DNA of 64,000 nt from Prevotella scopos JCM 17725 (GTDB lineage: Bacteria > Bacteroidota > Bacteroidia > Bacteroidales > Bacteroidaceae). This document shows, in pieces, positions 27,734 to 35,560 of the stretch (position 1 is its first letter; each line of letters opens with the position of its first letter). Position numbers and translations under genes: made by a program. Under the pieces are notes generated by a model. The model worked only from the letters and a program-made list of their open reading frames with translations, did not search any database and was not told the origin of the DNA. The stretch covers positions 1,674,001 through 1,738,000 of the forward strand of contig NZ_CP072390.1 in assembly GCF_018127785.1 (NCBI RefSeq), read 5' to 3'.

Positions 27734-28813
27734 TTATAATATGTGGTCGTCAATTATGTTCATATACTTCTTTATTTCTGCCATTAAGGAATAAACATGA
27801 TTAACACTTTCCAAACCCAAAGCATAATTAGCCTCATGTTTGTTTTCAATCATGTCGGCAAAAGTCTTGATTTCAGAAAAGAACCCTTGTGAAACGATTT
27901 GGTTATTCCCAATAGTTGGGACAAAGTTGTTTCTTCCGTAGAGACAAATTGTTGCTCCATTGTTTGGAAAGACTTTCTCCAACGGAATCCCTAACAATGC
28001 TGAGCGTCTCGGCATGAAATCAAGTCGCTCCATGTTTTCCAACACATAAAGTCCTTTATCTGTACTGATATTTAGCTGTTCCTGTGCTTCTTGCCAAGAA
28101 TAATCTGTTGATAGTTCCAACATTCCTGTTATATCTTGGTGCTCCAATACAAGAAATAAAGTTTGAGCACCATCTCTACTGCGAATAACATCCAAGCTCT
28201 TTATCTTTGCCTCTCCAAAAAGGAATGTTACATAGTCAAGAGGATGGATGAATAGGTCAAGTAAAGTATCTCCTTCAGGGAATAATCCTGTCAGATAGCG
28301 ATAATGATAATGCCGTTTGCCATCACCTTTCAATCGTTTTTTCAATACTTGAGTGGCAGGGGCAAAACGCCTTTGCAGTCCGACAACGATATGTTGTGAG
28401 CCATATAGCTTGATAGTATCGGTCAAAGACTTTAATTCTCTTTCATTCTCACAGGGTGGTTTCTCTATAAATAAGGACTTTCCTGCTTTTATAGTTTCGG
28501 TTGCAATCTGAAAGTGTGAATGGGGATTAGCTGCCACAAAAACACCAGAAACGGTATCATCAAGCAGTATATCCTGTAAAGAAGTTGTTCCTTTGACTCC
28601 TTTATACTTTTGAGAAATCAGTTCGGCTTTCTTCTCTGAGGTACAGCAGATATATTTCAGTGGTAACTGAAGATACTGTATGACGGGCAGAAGGTTGTTT
28701 GCACAATGATTGCCAAACCCAACAAGAGCATACTGTTGCGTGTAAGTATGACTCAACTCTCTCATACTGCGTATATACTTGTATCTGCCTATGATGTTAT
28801 CTAAATATCCCAT
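27734..28813 (-). CDS. Gfo/Idh/MocA-family NAD(P)-dependent oxidoreductase
   Basis: This 359-residue protein has a Rossmann segment near residues 28-40 (ALVGFGNHCANNLLP), the cofactor-associated EKPPC motif near residue 118 and VVGLQRRFAP following, as in Gfo/Idh/MocA oxidoreductases. The catalytic-type segment LFIHPLDYVTFLFGEA resembles the DxxxH region of the family. About 28 extra N-terminal residues precede the Rossmann fold. The first 13 nt overlap the end of the radical SAM gene, so the two are translationally coupled. The substrate is unknown; a sugar or modified small molecule is possible. Confidence 0.8.
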   Translation of the reverse strand: MGYLDNIIGRYKYIRSMRELSHTYTQQYALVGFGNHCANNLLPVIQYLQLPLKYICCTSEKKAELISQKYKGVKGTTSLQDILLDDTVSGVFVAANPHSHFQIATETIKAGKSLFIEKPPCENERELKSLTDTIKLYGSQHIVVGLQRRFAPATQVLKKRLKGDGKRHYHYRYLTGLFPEGDTLLDLFIHPLDYVTFLFGEAKIKSLDVIRSRDGAQTLFLVLEHQDITGMLELSTDYSWQEAQEQLNISTDKGLYVLENMERLDFMPRRSALLGIPLEKVFPNNGATICLYGRNNFVPTIGNNQIVSQGFFSEIKTFADMIENKHEANYALGLESVNHVYSLMAEIKKYMNIIDDHIL

Positions 28814-29886
28814 TTTAGCTTTGCTTTTATTCGTTTGAAATGTTTATTATAGGTAGTTTGCCTGTTGCTGGTCCATTGATACTTCCCATAAAACAACTCT
28901 ATCAACCGTTTGGGGATTATCTTTTCTATATTTCTTAACAGGATAATGTCATATTTTCGGTGATAGTTGATCCAACATTGATTGCATTCTTTGGAGTACT
29001 GACATTGAATTTTGCACGTATTCCTTGAATTGAATATCTCATCGAGCGTATTCTCGTGAATATTACCCAAGATTACATCTAAATTCTGGCATAAGGGGAC
29101 ATCCCCATTAGAATGTATGACCAATTCACTGAATATGCTATGACACCGTAACTTCAGTCTATTATTCTTCCACTCGTCATACATAGCTACAAAGTCAAAG
29201 TTCTCATATGTTTGATGTATGGAAGAGGGTATCTGGCTGATGAAATCCGCATCATTGGATTCTATTAAATCTTTGGTTGTGTCGAAGAATGACATTGTGC
29301 TATAAATGCCAATACGTACATCAATGTTATATTGTTTAGCACAATCTATGACATGCTTCATATCCTCAAACGAGTTCCACGGAGAAAGACAAAACATCAA
29401 GGAAATAGGAACAATATCCCTACACGCCTCTATAACTTCGATAACCTTATCATATCCATCCCTGCCACGCATATAGAGATAGGTTTCTCTGGTGCCGTCA
29501 AGTGAAATATACAGATGCTTGGGGTGATGATTTTTTACAGCAGATATTACCTTGTTTACCGCAAGACAATTAGACAGCAGCGTATAGTTAGGATGATGAG
29601 TGTCAAACCATCCCAATATCTTGTCTGCTTCGGGATGAAGGATAAACTCACCTCCCTCCAAGCCGACCGTCGTGCGTTTCGTTATACATTTGCTGTTCAT
29701 TATCTTGATGATGTGGTCTAATCTTAAATTTTCCGTAGGTTTCTTCCAAATGGAACAGTGCTTGCAACGTGACTGGCAGTTGGTAGTGGAATATATCATC
29801 AAGGAGGTAAGTTCCTTATGCTGTCTGCGTACTACATTGTTGACAAATACCATTCCATTGTGGATGTAGTCATAAATACTGTACAT
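28801..29886 (-). CDS. Radical SAM protein with SPASM-type C-terminal cluster domain
   Basis: This 361-residue protein carries the radical SAM CX3CX2C motif at Cys37, Cys41 and Cys44 (NCQSRCKHCS). A GGE motif follows (VGLEGGEFILH), and a Cys-rich SPASM-like C-terminus begins near residue 250 (CHSIF, VPLCQNLD, CKIQCQYSKECNQCW). SPASM proteins bind auxiliary Fe-S clusters and modify peptides, proteins or small molecules. It is coupled to the oxidoreductase downstream and lies 91 nt after the sigma-barrel gene. A 29-nt motif 44 nt upstream of its start is duplicated upstream of that sigma gene. The substrate is unknown; no precursor peptide was seen nearby. Confidence 0.85.
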   Translation of the reverse strand: MYSIYDYIHNGMVFVNNVVRRQHKELTSLMIYSTTNCQSRCKHCSIWKKPTENLRLDHIIKIMNSKCITKRTTVGLEGGEFILHPEADKILGWFDTHHPNYTLLSNCLAVNKVISAVKNHHPKHLYISLDGTRETYLYMRGRDGYDKVIEVIEACRDIVPISLMFCLSPWNSFEDMKHVIDCAKQYNIDVRIGIYSTMSFFDTTKDLIESNDADFISQIPSSIHQTYENFDFVAMYDEWKNNRLKLRCHSIFSELVIHSNGDVPLCQNLDVILGNIHENTLDEIFNSRNTCKIQCQYSKECNQCWINYHRKYDIILLRNIEKIIPKRLIELFYGKYQWTSNRQTTYNKHFKRIKAKLKWDI

Positions 29887-29929
29887 ATTTTTTAAGTTTT
29901 GTCTTTTATTGTAAGAGTAGAAAACAGAA

Positions 29930-29958
29930 AAAAGACTGCACAGTTTTATAACCTTTTT
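29930..29958 (-). promoter_or_regulatory. Putative ECF-type promoter of the radical SAM operon
   Basis: Read on the minus strand, AAAAAGG-TTATAAAACT-GTGCAGTC-TTTT lies 44 nt before the radical SAM start. Of 29 positions, 24 (including 12 in a row) are identical to the site at 31730-31758, 43 nt before the sigma-barrel start. The pair does not match the housekeeping TTTG/TAnnTTTG pattern, which suggests an alternative sigma promoter or operator. Confidence 0.6.
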
Positions 29959-29977
29959 ATCAATTCATTCTCTCCAT

Positions 29978-31687
29978 TTACCAAGTAAGCCGTAATCCGA
30001 ATGGTACGGTAATAATAAACGGATGCTCTGTACGGTAAGTTTCGAGACTACTACCATTTCTAAAATAATAGAACATATTTGGTTCTATATACAGGCTGAA
30101 AGGTTTGAATAGCTTGTACTGCACACCGGCACCTAAGTTTACAGACCACTGATAACGTGGCTTGATGTCACCCTTCAGAGTGTAGGACGAGTCAGACGTT
30201 ATGATATACTTCTTATCAAGTGAACTGTGAACTGGCATCTCGAATGTCACTCCACCGGTCGTATAGGCATTGAATCGTCCCTTGCTCCATATACGATAGG
30301 TCAATCGCAATGGTATGCCTATATAATCAATTTTCTGACTCTTCAACAAAGTCGCACCATTAAACTCGCTCTCAAAATCAGACTTCAACCTTGTATAGGT
30401 CAATCCTGTGCCAAAAGTCCAATGCTGACTTAATTGCTTATTAAGCGATAAACCAAATGTTTTTGGGCGGTAGTGATGCGCCTTCTCACCTAAAGACGCA
30501 TTGCCCTCTGTTGCATTATTCAGTGCAATCCATGACATTTTTGCCCTCTCTACAGAATCCATCAGCGCATTGTTCCTGACTAAATAATTTACATAATCAT
30601 CCCAGGTATATAGTTTGGCAGCCGCACCGCCGTTAGCATAATCTACCACCGAGAGATAGTTCAAATTAGACATAGTTCCATTGGCTCCAGCATTGGAGGA
30701 ATAGCCGAAGTTGAATGTCCACGGGTATTTCTTCTTATGGTTTACATCGAGGTTCATGTTTCCATTCGATGCCAACATTTTATCTTCTGAAATTTGTGGA
30801 ATACGGAGCACGGAGTCGTCTATACTGATTTCACCAGTAGCCAAATACTTTGGCAAGGAATCTACATGGAAGAATACTGGCTGCTGCTCTGATTCAACAC
30901 TGTCTGTTATGATCTGTGAAGAAATATCTTCAGTAGAAAGAGTCTTTTCTGCCAAAACACGCCTATCATTTTCAGTAGCACTTGAAGGTATAGAATACCT
31001 TGGCTGCCCATTCTTTTGAGAAGCAGCTCTATTTTGTTGAACTCGTTTTGGAAAGTTATGATGAGTATCTAAAGCCGTTGATCTATTATGAGATGTGTCA
31101 ACGAACTTGTCCCTCATTACGAAATAGATATAGACAGGTATCAGGATGGGAAGCAAGAACAGCATCCAATACTTAATCAATATGACACGCAGCATTTTCT
31201 TTGCCCGAGCCAACTGCGAAGAAGAACTATGTGGATTGATACCAAGCAGATTCCCTATTTCCTTATGTGAAAGACCGTCCAACACTGAGAGTTTGAATAT
31301 TTCTCGGTTCCCCTCTGGTAACAGTTCTATCGCTGACAGCAACAACTCCAGTTCTATATTCTTTTCTTTATCGTCTTCTTCGCTCAACAAATCTTTCCCC
31401 AGACTGGATAAAAGAATATTACTTTTTTCTGTACTTTGTAGGAATCTCAACGAAAGGTTTCTCACAATCGTTATCATCCATCCTTCCAATTTTGAGTTGT
31501 CCTTCAGCGAATTAATAGAGGTAAAAATGATGATAAAAGCATCGTGCAAAATATCTTCTGCCGTACTTTCATCTTCCACGTAGTGCAGGCATATTCTCTT
31601 TAATCTGTCGGAATATGCCTTATATAAATTTCCGAGAGCCTCACGTTCTCCCTGTTTACATGCGTCTATATTAACATCTATATTCAT
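29978..31687 (-). CDS. ECF sigma factor fused to an outer-membrane beta-barrel
   Basis: One uninterrupted frame joins four parts (numbering from the longer start at 31741). Sigma region 2 is at about residues 30-103 (ALGNLYKAYSDRLKRI, STAEDILHDAFI). Sigma region 4 is at about 130-187 (LPEGNREIFKLSVLDGLSHKEIG, HTH ending SQLARAKKML). A transmembrane helix follows at about 191-208 (WMLFLLPILIPVYIYFVM). A polar, probably disordered linker spans about 209-339, and a barrel about 340-587 with amphipathic strands and a closing strand ending VPFGLRLTW. The start at 31687 is preferred because it places the upstream motif at the same distance as for the radical SAM gene. The product would span the cytoplasm, inner membrane, periplasm and outer membrane. 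Separate sigma and barrel/anti-sigma genes are the usual arrangement; the fusion is unusual. Confidence 0.82.
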   Translation of the reverse strand: MNIDVNIDACKQGEREALGNLYKAYSDRLKRICLHYVEDESTAEDILHDAFIIIFTSINSLKDNSKLEGWMITIVRNLSLRFLQSTEKSNILLSSLGKDLLSEEDDKEKNIELELLLSAIELLPEGNREIFKLSVLDGLSHKEIGNLLGINPHSSSSQLARAKKMLRVILIKYWMLFLLPILIPVYIYFVMRDKFVDTSHNRSTALDTHHNFPKRVQQNRAASQKNGQPRYSIPSSATENDRRVLAEKTLSTEDISSQIITDSVESEQQPVFFHVDSLPKYLATGEISIDDSVLRIPQISEDKMLASNGNMNLDVNHKKKYPWTFNFGYSSNAGANGTMSNLNYLSVVDYANGGAAAKLYTWDDYVNYLVRNNALMDSVERAKMSWIALNNATEGNASLGEKAHHYRPKTFGLSLNKQLSQHWTFGTGLTYTRLKSDFESEFNGATLLKSQKIDYIGIPLRLTYRIWSKGRFNAYTTGGVTFEMPVHSSLDKKYIITSDSSYTLKGDIKPRYQWSVNLGAGVQYKLFKPFSLYIEPNMFYYFRNGSSLETYRTEHPFIITVPFGLRLTW

Positions 31688-31729
31688 AGATATACCATAC
31701 CTTTTTATTAAAAGGAGCATGTTTTGCTT

Positions 31730-31758
31730 AAAAGACTGCACGGATTTAGGAACTTTTT
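31730..31758 (-). promoter_or_regulatory. Putative autoregulated promoter of the sigma-barrel gene
   Basis: Minus-strand sequence AAAAAGTTCCTAAATCC-GTGCAGTC-TTTT is a near copy of the site at 29930-29958, exactly 1800 nt away and equally far from its gene's start (43 against 44 nt). This fits positive autoregulation, as is common for ECF sigma factors. Confidence 0.6.
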
Positions 31759-32264
31759 TTGAGAAACTTAGAAAAATATTTAAAAGATATGACTAAAACC
31801 TCTTTTTAATAGCTGTTTCGTTATCTAAAAGAGATAGTTGCCACCTTGATTTATAGAAAACACTTCATGCCGTATCGCAACACCTACAACAAGCGAAAAT
31901 AACGTATCTTTCTCATATTTCTAATTTCTTTGAAGTATTTTTTAGTTTAGATTTATCATTACATTCGATTTCAGAATATCACCTTACAAAGGTAAGAATA
32001 TAATAGCAAACAGTATGTTTTTATGGGAAGATTACCAGTATTTTTTTTATAGTAACCTCTATATAAAATGGATAAACCAAATTTTATCCACGTTTATTAC
32101 CTAATAATAAAAATAAAAATGTTAATTTTATAGCGTGTTTCTTCAGAGGCACAATGACATCGTTGAAAAATAAGAGGCGTTATGCTTATCTTGTAAAACT
32201 CAATATTTTAGAATAGGTGGCAAAATTGAATAATTATAATTGAGAGTACATAATTGCTTAAAAT
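31759..32264. other. AT-rich intergenic region between divergent genes
   Basis: No gene, RNA or repeat is recognisable. It separates the sigma-barrel locus (minus) from the UDG-like gene (plus) and should contain the latter's promoter, but no full consensus is visible. Confidence 0.5.
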
Positions 32265-33449
32265 ATGACAAAAGAAGAGTTATTGCTATGGGGAGAGAAA
32301 ACGGTTCAGCTGTATAATAAGATAGCAGACGAACGTGGTAGAGAAAAGACTCCTGCATTCTATACTCAATCTAACTTAAACAAAATTATAGGAGTAAATT
32401 CTGTTGATATTTTAATAGCAGGTATTAACCCTGGTTCTGGCGGTACTTACCAACAAATGATTGAGAATCCAAACTGGGGAATAAGCTCGGCTACAGGGAT
32501 GACAGCAGAACAACTTATATCAGGGAACTTCGGTAGAGCTCCCCAGTATGGGAATTGTACAAATTGGAGTCGTCATCATACTTGGCATTATTTTATGAAT
32601 TTAAAGAGATTCTTTAAAGATGTTGAGGAACCGAATATTCTTGACGACGAAAGAAGATTTGTCCTGACGAATGCCACTTTTTTCAACACTGTTAAGGAGA
32701 AAGAACTGAGCCAATCACTATTAAAGACTACGTTTCCACAGACTATAGATTTAGTCAGAAGAATTAAGCCTAAGATGATTGTATGGTTAAGTGGTAGGAA
32801 TGCGTTCTACAGATTAGCTTCGATTTCGATAGATGGCTTTTCTTTCAAGTATGATAAGACACGTAATCCGATAATGGCGCGTATATATATGGGTACATTC
32901 AATGGTATACCATGTTTTGGGATTCCCCACCCTGGAGCGTTCCTAACTACAGAAGAAAGGACTTTAATAGCAAAATTCTTTTCTTATGTCTTTAATTATA
33001 AAAGTATTGACGAGATAGACCTTAATAACTTGGAGTCTTTCTGTATAAATGAAATTCAAGCATATCATAAGCGTTTAAAAGAGAAGAAACCTGTTTCTAA
33101 AAAAAATAATATTGATATAAAAAGTATAGAACATTCTATCCTCGAAAGGAAGAAAACCTATATTTACAATAATGGAAATAGGATACGCAAAGATGAAAAT
33201 GCCCAATATGGAATTACAATAGCTGAGAGTTATATTTTTGTCCGTCAGGCTTATGAAGATAAATATAAGACTCCTCAAATCAACCCAAATGATGACATTG
33301 TCATAGAAAAGCTAAAAGAAAAAGGATATAAAAGCCGTAAAGGATGGCTTGGATCTCGAAAACTTATGGAATTTGGTAGTACTGAGAAAGAAATAGAACA
33401 GAAAGTTATAGAGGAAATAAATCTCCTATTTGAGTTGTTAGATGTCTAA
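32265..33449 (+). CDS. Uracil-DNA glycosylase superfamily-like protein with C-terminal extension
   Basis: This is a 394-residue cytoplasmic protein. Residues about 45-235 contain the outline of a UDG-superfamily fold: motif A-like ILIAGINPGSGG, a central MIVWLSGRNAF strand, and motif C-like FGIPHPGAF with the His of the family. The remaining about 150 residues are Lys/Glu-rich and end in a small helical domain (KEKGYKSRKGWLGSRKLMEFG). Real UDG activity is not certain, because motif A lacks the usual catalytic Asp/Asn context. The AT-rich codon use and isolated setting beside an IS suggest acquisition. DNA base excision or a defence role are both possible. Confidence 0.55.
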   Translation: MTKEELLLWGEKTVQLYNKIADERGREKTPAFYTQSNLNKIIGVNSVDILIAGINPGSGGTYQQMIENPNWGISSATGMTAEQLISGNFGRAPQYGNCTNWSRHHTWHYFMNLKRFFKDVEEPNILDDERRFVLTNATFFNTVKEKELSQSLLKTTFPQTIDLVRRIKPKMIVWLSGRNAFYRLASISIDGFSFKYDKTRNPIMARIYMGTFNGIPCFGIPHPGAFLTTEERTLIAKFFSYVFNYKSIDEIDLNNLESFCINEIQAYHKRLKEKKPVSKKNNIDIKSIEHSILERKKTYIYNNGNRIRKDENAQYGITIAESYIFVRQAYEDKYKTPQINPNDDIVIEKLKEKGYKSRKGWLGSRKLMEFGSTEKEIEQKVIEEINLLFELLDV

Positions 33450-33797
33450 TTTATAAGATATAATGTCATTCCTTATGGGATGAAGCAAGTAATTTTGCTA
33501 ACAGCCACATCATATTAATCAATACAAATAGTTTTTCGTTAAATGTATGAATACTTTTCGTATACCTTTGACGGAAAAACCGAAGTTGCTCATTAAACAA
33601 AAGCATAGCTAAGTCTCTCAGCTTTCTATTCTATTATCATCCTCCGACACAGAGCCTCTTATTTACTTTAATAATTCAAAAGATAGCTACCTGAAAAATC
33701 ATTACATATTATCAAACAAAACAGCTATAAATCAGGATAATAACACGGATAAAAAGTAGGTTTGTAACCAACAGGAAATCAATTGCTTATAAAGGTG
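33450..33797. other. Intergenic stretch without recognisable features
   Basis: AT-rich sequence between the UDG-like gene and the 22-nt array; no open frame with protein-like composition and no clear hairpin. Confidence 0.5.
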
Positions 33798-33907
33798 TAG
33801 AAGAAAAGGTGCTTAATTGGACTTCAAAAGGGCGTTAGTTAGACTTCAAAAGGGCACCTATTGCAAGTCAATTAGGCGTCTTTTAGAACCCAAAAGAGCA
33901 TGGATTG
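33798..33907. repeat. 22-nt periodic array (five units) abutting an IS element
   Basis: Units start at 33798, 33820, 33842, 33864 and 33886. Columns 6-10 read GAAAA, CAAAA, CAAAA, CAATT, CAAAA, and columns 11-14 read GGTG, GGGC, GGGC, AGGC, GAGC. Two adjacent units share GACTTCAAAAGGGC. The last unit runs into the 26-bp sequence duplicated across the IS. The period matches the GCAC and TTTTCATGAAAA arrays elsewhere in the window. Confidence 0.7.
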
Positions 33908-34144
33908 ATTTTGAGTTGACTATGCCTAAATTTACTTCACACTTTTCTGGTTATTGTTACTAAATTGGTTTACACATTTTTTACTTGCTTCCTGAACAGC
34001 TTTACACCCCCATGGAAACTTTACTGATTCGCTTTACATAGTCATAAATCTTGACAATGAAGTCTGAACGTGTGTAGCACATGTTCAAAGTTATATTTTT
34101 CCTTCAACTTACAAAATTTAATACCATGAAACGCACAGAAACCC

Positions 34145-34921
34145 TTATGCTACATTGCAGTGCTTTTCTCTCATTTGTCTTGGCGTAAGCATGCCGTTGC
34201 TCATATGGGGTCTCTTATTGTTGTAGAAGTCTATGATACCAGCAATAGTGCATCGTGCATCATCGAGGTTCTTCGGTCGTTTCATGTGGTAGAGCCACTC
34301 TTGCTTTATTATTCCGTTCACTCTTTCGGCGATTGCATTATCTGTAGGGTTGTAGTCTTCAGTCATGCTTATGCCCGAGCGTATACTCTCCAGCCTTGCC
34401 ACGTAGGCGTTGCTGCAGTATTGAACCCCACGATCAGAGTGGTGCGTCATCAGCGAGAGATTCATACCCTGTGAATGTTCTATTGCCATGTCTAGGGCAG
34501 CAAGCGTATTGACAGCCTGCAGACTGTCAGAAAGCTTCCATCCGATTATCTCATGAGTGAATGCATCGGTTATGAGGTGAAGATAGACCACACCATCCTC
34601 AGTATCTATATATGTGATGTCTGCTACCCAGAGTTGTGCAGGACGTGTAAGAACCATTCCTTTTGCCGTGTTCTTATACTTGAAATAGTTGTGATTGGAG
34701 TTCGTGGTGTGGCGACATCTGGATGGCTTCAGCATAAGGTGATGCTTGTGCATTAGCTGGTAGAACCTGTCGCGCCCAAGCATTAAGCCAGGATAGATAT
34801 CCATAAGCATGTGCAAAAGTTTCTGTGCACCTATTCGAGGAGCATCTGCACGAACATCCATTACTGCACGTACGACAATTTTCTCAGTAAGTTTACGATG
34901 CTCCCTCTTCTCTTTACTCAC
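34145..34921 (-). CDS. IS3-family transposase OrfB (DDE integrase domain)
   Basis: The visible frame starts at a GTG (34921) and gives 258 residues, but the same frame is open upstream to the A7 run at 35023-35029. It encodes there KSWRQAVDSLRVSN and LSGLFGKTREGYYSV, normal OrfB N-terminal sequence. The true product is therefore probably an OrfAB fusion made by -1 frameshifting. The rve core is present with DDE residues in WVADITYIDT, HHSDRGVQYCS and NAIAERVNGIIKQEW. The C-terminus (NNKRPHMSNGMLTPRQM) is typical. Confidence 0.93.
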   Translation of the reverse strand: MSKEKREHRKLTEKIVVRAVMDVRADAPRIGAQKLLHMLMDIYPGLMLGRDRFYQLMHKHHLMLKPSRCRHTTNSNHNYFKYKNTAKGMVLTRPAQLWVADITYIDTEDGVVYLHLITDAFTHEIIGWKLSDSLQAVNTLAALDMAIEHSQGMNLSLMTHHSDRGVQYCSNAYVARLESIRSGISMTEDYNPTDNAIAERVNGIIKQEWLYHMKRPKNLDDARCTIAGIIDFYNNKRPHMSNGMLTPRQMREKHCNVA

Positions 34922-35004
34922 AGAGTAATAGCCTTCACGAGTCTTGCCAAACAGTCCACTCAGCAGCCCAATTGATAAACAAGGGTTGCTGACTCGAAGG
35001 CTGT

Positions 35005-35402
35005 CTACTGCTTGGCGCCAGCTTTTTTTAGCAAATCCTCACCATATTCCTTACTGCTTATCTCTATGACTTTCATCAAACCTTGATTGCGAAGTTCAGA
35101 ATACTCCAAAGCTTTCTTCAAATTCGATACTTGTTCTTCAAGCTCTTCCTCACGAGTTAGAGGGGCTTTCTCCATAGCTTTCTTACTACGCATAGCTTTT
35201 AATTTAGTAATAATATCATGCGACAAAGATAGCTTTTTTTCATCTAAATCATACTTTTTTGCCATTGATAAAAGCTGGCACTATTAATGCCGTACTTACG
35301 ACAGATGAAATTAATTGACACTTCTGATGAGTAATACTCACGAAGTAAAGTGAGAATAAAGTCCTCACTGAATGTTCTGTGTTTAGAATGTTTACTCCCC
35401 AT
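35005..35402 (-). pseudogene. IS3-family OrfA, disrupted by a frameshift in an A6 run
   Basis: From an ATG at 35402 the frame encodes MGSKHSKHRTFSEDF and LREYYSSEVSINFICRKYG, then SASFYQWQK, a classic IS3 OrfA helix-turn-helix. It stops a few codons after an A6 run (35255-35260). The next frame continues without a break as KKYDLDEKKLSLSH and runs to the OrfA end at 35005. One missing base restores a single OrfA of about 132 residues. This is either a one-base deletion inactivating the IS, a slippage site, or a sequencing error. Confidence 0.75.
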
Positions 35403-35560
35403 TTTGAATTTTAAATGTTAAAATGATGTGAAGTAAATCTGCTATAAGACACAAAAGAGCATGGATTGATTTTGAGTCACATGAAAATAGTTTACAAATA
35501 TCTATTGATAAGGGAATAAGCTGCTTGTAAAAAACAGAAAAACATGCTAATGGATAGATA

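Larger units (their letters stand above)
33917..35451 (-). mobile_element. IS3-family insertion sequence
   Basis: The ends are set by a perfect 12-bp inverted repeat placed symmetrically 13 bp inside each end: ATTTACTTCACA at 33930-33941 and its complement at 35427-35438. The flanks are an exact 26-bp direct repeat (33891-33916 and 35452-35477). Inside are orfA (35005-35402, frameshifted) and orfB (34145-34921 and upstream), with an A7 slippery run (35023-35029 on the minus strand) where a -1 shift gives OrfAB. The 1535-bp length is at the high end for IS3. Confidence 0.8.

Noticed and set aside
29978..31741. Idea that the sigma-barrel protein is two genes joined by a missed stop or sequencing error
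   Set aside because: The frame is open across the membrane helix and linker without any homopolymer suspect, and the linker composition is plausible for a disordered periplasmic tether; kept as a real fusion but listed as testable.
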